Source: Halanaerobiales bacterium (GTDB lineage: Bacteria; Bacillota; Halanaerobiia; Halanaerobiales; JADQBU01). Taken from it: DNA of 8,175 nucleotides. Position numbers and translations under genes: made by a program. The notes under the pieces are model-generated. The model had not been told where the DNA came from. It did no database searches and saw only the letters and a program-made list of their open reading frames with translations. Where the stretch lies: positions 2,764 to 10,938 of the forward strand of contig JADQBU010000357.1 in the NCBI GenBank assembly GCA_016278435.1, written 5' to 3'. Shown in pieces: positions 4,837 through 8,175 of this stretch; positions within the stretch are counted from its first letter, which is position 1, and every line of letters begins with the position of its first letter.

Positions 4837-5046
4837 TTAGTTGGCATTTTTCTTGAAAGCGACTACGGCTGAAAGAGGTATTTCAGACTTTGTTTTTTGA
4901 TTAACCAGTACCAGGTAATCTTCCTGAACATCACACAATATTCCCTTTTGATAACAGCAATTTTCACCTGAGTTAATTAAAACCATTATGAATTCTCCAG
5001 TTTGTCGGTTAAGCTGTTTTTTAAAGGTTAAACTTTTTGCTTTCAA
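4837..5046 (-). CDS. Small Cys-Cys beta-domain protein, paralogue of the downstream gene's central domain
   Basis: A 69-residue protein starting at TTG 5046, with GGGGAGG (5054-5060) 7 nt upstream. Nearly the entire protein is one domain: TGEFIMVLINSGENCCYQ, then KGILCDVQEDYLVLVN and a last strand ending AVVAFKK. It aligns without gaps to residues 84-135 of the downstream 203-residue protein. Both keep T-G-x-F, NCC, GILC, V-x-x-D and VL-x-N, so Cys 30, 31 and 38 are shared. It has no signal peptide or membrane span. An Sm-like barrel of the DUF2642 kind is the closest fold I can suggest. First gene of a two-gene minus-strand operon; the function is unknown. Confidence 0.8.
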   Translation of the reverse strand: MKAKSLTFKKQLNRQTGEFIMVLINSGENCCYQKGILCDVQEDYLVLVNQKTKSEIPLSAVVAFKKNAN

Positions 5047-5053
5047 GTTACTT

Positions 5054-5060
5054 CCTCCCC
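5054..5060 (-). promoter_or_regulatory. Ribosome binding site that sets a TTG start at 5046
   Basis: On the minus strand GGGGAGG occupies 5060 to 5054, 7 nt before the TTG at 5046-5044. No nearby in-frame ATG competes, so TTG is the start. Confidence 0.75.
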
Positions 5061-5082
5061 GGTTATACTATCTGTTTCTATA

Positions 5083-5098
5083 TTAATAATATTATTAA
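5083..5098. repeat. 16-bp perfect palindrome upstream of the Cys-Cys gene pair
   Basis: TTAATAATATTATTAA is its own reverse complement. It lies about 37 bp before the TTG start at 5046, in the 86-bp gap after the ferritin-like gene, where a promoter or operator for the pair would be. The pure A/T content makes chance plausible. Confidence 0.25.
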
Positions 5099-5132
5099 GG
5101 GAATTATTTCATGCATATTTAAACCAATATAT

Positions 5133-5624
5133 TTACATCATCATATTCAGGTGTAGTAAATAAAATTCTCTTAAAGCATGATAGGATTCGTCGATCATGG
5201 CATTAAAGAAGATATCACGGAGCATTCTATTGTTGGTCATCAGATAATATTTCTTATATTTTTTATAATCAGCTGTTTCATCATAAATTCTGGTCTCAAG
5301 AGCATCATTAAAGTTATTAATATCAAAATTGTATTCCCCTTCTTCCGGAGGATAAAAGGTTTTTCCGGTTAAGGCTTCATAAGCCTGTTGAAGTTGGAAG
5401 GCATGCTCTCTTTCATCACGGCTGAACTCCATTATCATTTCTTCAGCAAACTGGTCGGGAGCGATTCTGGCCAGAGCCCGGTAATAAGCAGAATCCCTTA
5501 GTTCAGCTTCAATGGAAAGATATATATTTTGAATTAATTCATCCATTTCCTCTCTGGTTAATTCTTCCTGCATTCTCCGCCTTAACATCATCATCTCTTG
5601 TTCATTGAATTCTCTATTATTCAA
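5133..5624 (-). CDS. Ferritin-like di-iron domain protein
   Basis: A 163-residue four-helix protein of the ferritin-like/rubrerythrin superfamily, resembling Bacillus YhjR-type proteins. Likely metal ligands are E41 (helix A, in IEAELRDSAYY; E39 is an alternative), E71 and H74 (E-x-x-H in SRDEREHA), E110 or E116 (helix C) and E146 and H149 (E-x-x-H in DESYHA). It lacks the C-terminal rubredoxin domain of classical rubrerythrin and ends in HLNMMM. It starts with TTG 5624. Similar single-domain proteins in Firmicutes are linked to peroxide defence or iron handling, and some are found in spores; the substrate cannot be told from sequence. It is divergent from the thioredoxin-reductase-like gene, with a 154-bp shared upstream region. 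Confidence 0.85.
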   Translation of the reverse strand: MNNREFNEQEMMMLRRRMQEELTREEMDELIQNIYLSIEAELRDSAYYRALARIAPDQFAEEMIMEFSRDEREHAFQLQQAYEALTGKTFYPPEEGEYNFDINNFNDALETRIYDETADYKKYKKYYLMTNNRMLRDIFFNAMIDESYHALREFYLLHLNMMM

Positions 5625-5630
5625 TGGAAA

Positions 5631-5639
5631 TCACCTCTT
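5631..5639 (-). promoter_or_regulatory. Ribosome binding site that sets a TTG start at 5624
   Basis: AAGAGGTGA on the minus strand (5639 to 5631) lies 6 nt before the TTG at 5624-5622, an ideal match to the 16S rRNA 3' end. It supports TTG rather than a downstream methionine. Confidence 0.85.
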
Positions 5640-5664
5640 TAATTTTAAATTATTTGCTTACAAT

Positions 5665-5694
5665 ATTATAATCTAAAACATATTGATTTGTTCA
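5665..5694 (-). promoter_or_regulatory. Possible promoter of the ferritin-like gene
   Basis: On the minus strand a perfect TATAAT (5670 to 5665) is preceded, 18 bp upstream, by TGAACA (5694 to 5689), a 4/6 match to the -35 consensus. Transcription would start about 30 nt before the TTG start. Confidence 0.45.
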
Positions 5695-5778
5695 TAGAGT
5701 AAACTTTATATTAAATCTTTTTACAGGGTATATTACAGAATAAGGGTTTAAATTATTGAGAAAGGATGATAAAATACA

Positions 5779-6690
5779 ATGAAAGAAGAAAAAGACAGAA
5801 TTCATGATCTGGCAATAGTTGGTTGTGGACCGGCAGGTCTGTCAGCAGCAATTAATGCCAGAGCCCGGAATCTTGATTTTGTTTTACTGGGAAGTGAATT
5901 CTGTAGTCCCAAGTTATATAAAGCACAAAAAGTAAATAATTATCTGGGGTATTATGATATTTCAGGAGATGAGCTAAGAAATAAATTTCTTGACCACATA
6001 AAAGCCAGTGGGCTAAAAGTTGAAAACTCAAAAGTTGATGGGATTTATACCGGGGATGGGTATTATTCTTTAATGGCGGGATTTGAATCTTTTAATACTT
6101 ATTCCATTATTCTGGCCACAGGAATTAATTATACAGATTTAGTAAAGGGAGAAGAAGAACTGGTCGGTAGAGGGATCAGTTACTGTGCCACCTGTGATGC
6201 CGGATTATTTAAGGGGAAAAAAGTTGCTGCCATTTCCTATACCCGTGAAAGCATAGAAGAAGTTGAATTTTTGGTTGATATGGTTAAAGAAGTTGTTTTT
6301 ATTCCCAGTTTTCAGATTGATAAAACAATTGATATCCCTGCTACCCAGATAATAAAGGGGAAACCAGTAGAGTTCAAAAAAGATGGTGAACAGATTAATA
6401 TTAAATTAAATAACCAGCAGTTATATGTAGATGGGGTATTTATATTCCGGGAAGTAATTCCCCCCGATAAACTGGTGCCGGGGATTGAATTAACTGGACC
6501 TCATATTGAAGTGAATAAGGATATGGAAACAAATCTGGAGGGAATATTTGCGGCCGGGGACTGTACAGGAACTCCCTATCAACTGGGCCGGGCGGTAGGA
6601 CAGGGTCAGATAGCTGCACTTAATGCTGCTTCTTATCTAAGTAAGAAGAAAAGTGAAAAGGTTAAAGAGGAAGAGAAAATCAAGGTATAA
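5779..6690 (+). CDS. Thioredoxin-reductase-like FAD protein lacking the NADPH motif (FFTR-like)
   Basis: A 303-residue flavoprotein of the thioredoxin reductase fold. The FAD-binding GCGPAG lies at 15-20, ATG at 113-115, the redox-active CATC pair at C136/C139, and the second FAD motif GIFAAGDC at 255-262 followed by YQLGRAVGQGQIAALNA. In NADPH-dependent TrxB a GGGxxA loop and an HRR motif follow CATC. Here the corresponding stretches read AISYTRESIEE (151-161) and VVFIPSF (172-178), so both are lost. This pattern fits pyridine-nucleotide-independent thioredoxin reductases, such as the ferredoxin-dependent flavin enzymes (FFTR) of Clostridium. The electron donor is inferred, not shown. No thioredoxin gene is in the window. 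ATG 5779 has AAAGGA (5761-5766), a slightly long 12-nt spacing. The C-terminal tail is highly charged. No terminator follows. Confidence 0.87.
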   Translation: MKEEKDRIHDLAIVGCGPAGLSAAINARARNLDFVLLGSEFCSPKLYKAQKVNNYLGYYDISGDELRNKFLDHIKASGLKVENSKVDGIYTGDGYYSLMAGFESFNTYSIILATGINYTDLVKGEEELVGRGISYCATCDAGLFKGKKVAAISYTRESIEEVEFLVDMVKEVVFIPSFQIDKTIDIPATQIIKGKPVEFKKDGEQINIKLNNQQLYVDGVFIFREVIPPDKLVPGIELTGPHIEVNKDMETNLEGIFAAGDCTGTPYQLGRAVGQGQIAALNAASYLSKKKSEKVKEEEKIKV

Positions 6691-6735
6691 TTTACAATTT
6701 ATTAAGATATTAACACTATGTTAACATTACTAATA

Positions 6736-6741
6736 TATAAT
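6736..6741 (+). promoter_or_regulatory. Possible -10 element for the PHP hydrolase gene
   Basis: TATAAT at 6736-6741 lies 50 nt before the ATG of the PHP gene. No -35 sits at 16-18 bp: TTAACA copies at 6710-6715 and 6721-6726 (the latter in the palindrome ATGTTAACAT, 6718-6727) have the wrong spacing. They could be regulator sites. Read-through from the upstream gene is also possible. Confidence 0.35.
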
Positions 6742-6790
6742 AAGAATGTGGTAAATTGAAACCACAAATATAAAAAACGGAGGTGATACA

Positions 6791-7525
6791 ATGTTTAAAA
6801 TTGAGGCAGATCTTCATACTCACACCATAAGCAGTGGCCATGGCTATTCAACTGTTGATGAACTTGCCAGGACTGCTTTCCAGAAAGGAATCAAGATGAT
6901 AGCTATTACTGAACATGGTCCAAATCTACCCGGTGGACCTCATCAATACTTCTTTGGAAACATGAATGTAATTCCGGAGAGATTGTATGGGGTAAGAATC
7001 TTAAAAGGAGTCGAAGCAAATATACTTGATGGAGGACAGCTCGACCTTGATGACAGATTACTGGCAAAACTTGATTTTGTTACAGCCGGGATTCATGAGG
7101 ATACTGGACATAGAATGTCCTGTAAAGAAGATTACACCAGAGCAACTATTGAAACCATAAAAAATCCTCATGTTAATATGATAACTCATCCCGCCAATAA
7201 CTATTATCCTCTAGATCTGGAAAAAGTAGTAAAAACAGCCGGCAGATATAATGTAGTCATGGAGTTAAATGCCAGTTCCTTTGACCCGGGGAAAAGCCGG
7301 GGAAATAAAGATTTATCTGTAAAGATGTGTAAACTGGCTCAGAAGTACAGGGTTCCACTCAGCTTGAATAGTGATGCTCACTTTCATGCCCGGGTAGGGG
7401 ATATAAGTAATCTGTATAAGATTCTGCAGGAAGCAGAAGTAACTGAAAAGGATGTCATCAATACATCAATGGATAAGATTAATGCTTTCCTGAAAAAACA
7501 GGTATTTGCCAGAAAAAGTGGATAA
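6791..7525 (+). CDS. PHP-domain metal-dependent phosphoesterase, YcdX family
   Basis: A 244-residue cytoplasmic PHP-fold hydrolase of the YcdX type, expected to bind three metal ions and cleave phosphate esters; the natural substrate is not known. All nine ligands known for YcdX have counterparts: H9 and H11 (DLHTH), H17, H42 (ITEHGP), E75 (GVEAN), H102 (AGIHE), H133 (ITHPAN), D195 and H197 (NSDAH). The length matches the family, so the gene looks complete and active. ATG 6791 follows the near-perfect ribosome binding site GGAGGTGAT (6779-6787). It lies 100 bp after the thioredoxin-reductase-like gene with no terminator between, so co-transcription is possible although a TATAAT is present in the gap. 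A strong terminator follows. Confidence 0.93.
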   Translation: MFKIEADLHTHTISSGHGYSTVDELARTAFQKGIKMIAITEHGPNLPGGPHQYFFGNMNVIPERLYGVRILKGVEANILDGGQLDLDDRLLAKLDFVTAGIHEDTGHRMSCKEDYTRATIETIKNPHVNMITHPANNYYPLDLEKVVKTAGRYNVVMELNASSFDPGKSRGNKDLSVKMCKLAQKYRVPLSLNSDAHFHARVGDISNLYKILQEAEVTEKDVINTSMDKINAFLKKQVFARKSG

Positions 7526-7560
7526 TAAGAACTGATAAAAGTTAAATAAGAAGCTGAGAT

Positions 7561-7587
7561 AAGCCTCCTAAAAGCAGGGAGGTTTTT
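7561..7587 (+). terminator. Rho-independent terminator of the PHP gene
   Basis: AAGCCTCC (7561-7568) pairs with GGAGGTTT (7578-7585) around a 9-nt loop, followed by T to 7587. It separates the PHP gene from the convergent yetF-like gene, whose stop is 10 bp beyond. Confidence 0.85.
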
Positions 7588-7596
7588 GTATTTAAA

Positions 7597-8175
7597 TTAA
7601 AAATCCTTGATATTACTGGTGTTATCTTCATATTTATCAACAAATAAATTTCCCTGGGTATCCAGGGCGGCATACATTACTTCTTTTACATCATTAATCC
7701 CCTGATTTTGTAATTCATTTCTTAACCAGCCCTCGGTTAAATTAAGTTTATCTAATTTCTTCTTTATGATCTTCCCCTCAAAAATTAATTTTCTTGATAA
7801 CCCTTCATAATTGGTCTGCAAATTGAGGTCATTTCTGGTTACATTCTGACTTTGAGATTTCTTCAATACACTTAATTTGCCACTTGTTTCCAGGATAGCA
7901 AACTCTACATCTGCCATGCGGAAGATATTCTTATCACGGAGTTGTGCCCTTAAGTCTTCAATTTGATAATTGGGCAATTTACTGATATTTTTCTCCAGTA
8001 TTTTTCCATTTTGAATAACAATTGTCGGGGTACCATTAAATATTTTACTTAAAAACCTTGATTTCATGGTGATAAAACCTATAATCAGACTCCAGAGAAA
8101 CCAAGTTAATAAGCCAACCAGTATTGGTCCGAATTTATTAATTGATACAATTGTCAGGGAAGCGGCGATAGATCC
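7597..8175 (-). CDS. YetF-like DUF421 membrane protein, C-terminal part (5' end outside window)
   Basis: The frame stays open on the minus strand from the window edge (8175) to the TAA at 7597-7599, 192 residues. The methionine at 8067 is internal, not the start, because the preceding 36 codons encode the family's last membrane segment. That part reads GSIAASLTIVSINKFGP followed by a hydrophobic stretch ending WSLIIGFIT. Then come the cytosolic domain hallmarks: NGTPTIVIQNGKILEKN, the ISKLPNYQIEDLRAQLRDKN region and VEFAILETSGKLSVLKK, with a second weaker repeat (KLIFEGKIIKKKL through YAALDTQGNLFV). This is typical of YetF/YrbG/YkjA-type DUF421 proteins, integral membrane proteins common in spore formers; YetF-like genes are known near spoVA2mob operons. 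The molecular role is unknown. The missing part should hold two further membrane segments. Confidence 0.9.
   Translation of the reverse strand, partial: GSIAASLTIVSINKFGPILVGLLTWFLWSLIIGFITMKSRFLSKIFNGTPTIVIQNGKILEKNISKLPNYQIEDLRAQLRDKNIFRMADVEFAILETSGKLSVLKKSQSQNVTRNDLNLQTNYEGLSRKLIFEGKIIKKKLDKLNLTEGWLRNELQNQGINDVKEVMYAALDTQGNLFVDKYEDNTSNIKDF

Noticed and set aside
5178..5372. Plus-strand ORF rich in Ile and Phe that looks like a membrane peptide
   Set aside because: It is antisense to the ferritin-like gene, whose metal-binding residues are conserved. The hydrophobic look comes from reading its Asp/Glu/Lys/Asn/Tyr codons backwards.

Overview
The window is AT-rich, with strong AGGAGG-type ribosome binding sites, frequent TTG starts and U-tract terminators. 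Its gene content (stand-alone TrpB2, a DUF3794/SPOCS protein, a ferritin-like protein, a thioredoxin-reductase-like flavoprotein without an NADPH motif, a YcdX-type PHP hydrolase and a YetF/DUF421 membrane protein) suggests an anaerobic member of the Clostridia in the broad sense. Halanaerobiales is my best guess. This is inference from content; no 16S rRNA or other marker is present.

Layout. (1) 2-406 is the 3' end of a large surface or secreted beta-repeat protein, closed by a terminator at 451-496. (2) 497-2208 is a monocistronic trpB2 unit. Its control region is elaborate: tandem A-tract repeats, a sigma-A-like promoter, an inverted repeat overlapping the -35, and a leader holding alternative hairpins and a degenerate copy of the gene's own start. 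(3) 2286-5624 is a cluster of small, mostly uncharacterised proteins. It holds four members of one small helical family (motif ALEE..LAHYVNAEAEK ... IKKE.LLQFKLED): one on + (2337-2633) and three on - (2641-3503). A DUF3794 gene follows on + (3722-4192), then two related Cys-Cys proteins on - (4208-5046) and a ferritin-like protein on - (5133-5624). (4) 5779-7525 is a FAD protein related to thioredoxin reductase followed by a PHP phosphoesterase, both on +. (5) 7597-8175 is the 3' part of a yetF-like gene on -, cut by the window end.

The middle cluster is the most unusual part. DUF3794 domains are known from spore-morphogenesis proteins such as SipL, and small ferritin-like proteins are common around spore-coat genes. 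The cluster may therefore encode envelope or spore-associated structural proteins, but nothing in the sequence proves it. Its most striking detail is at 3213-3246. Two overlapping ORFs of the small helical family lie in 0 and -1 frames, and the overlap begins at an in-frame A_AAA_AAG heptamer, the dnaX-type slippery sequence. The second ORF has no good ribosome binding site of its own. A -1 frameshift would produce one two-domain protein of about 174 residues.

Convergent gene pairs are packed so tightly that the + gene terminators at 2653-2679 and 4201-4234 lie partly or wholly inside the coding 3' ends of the opposing genes.
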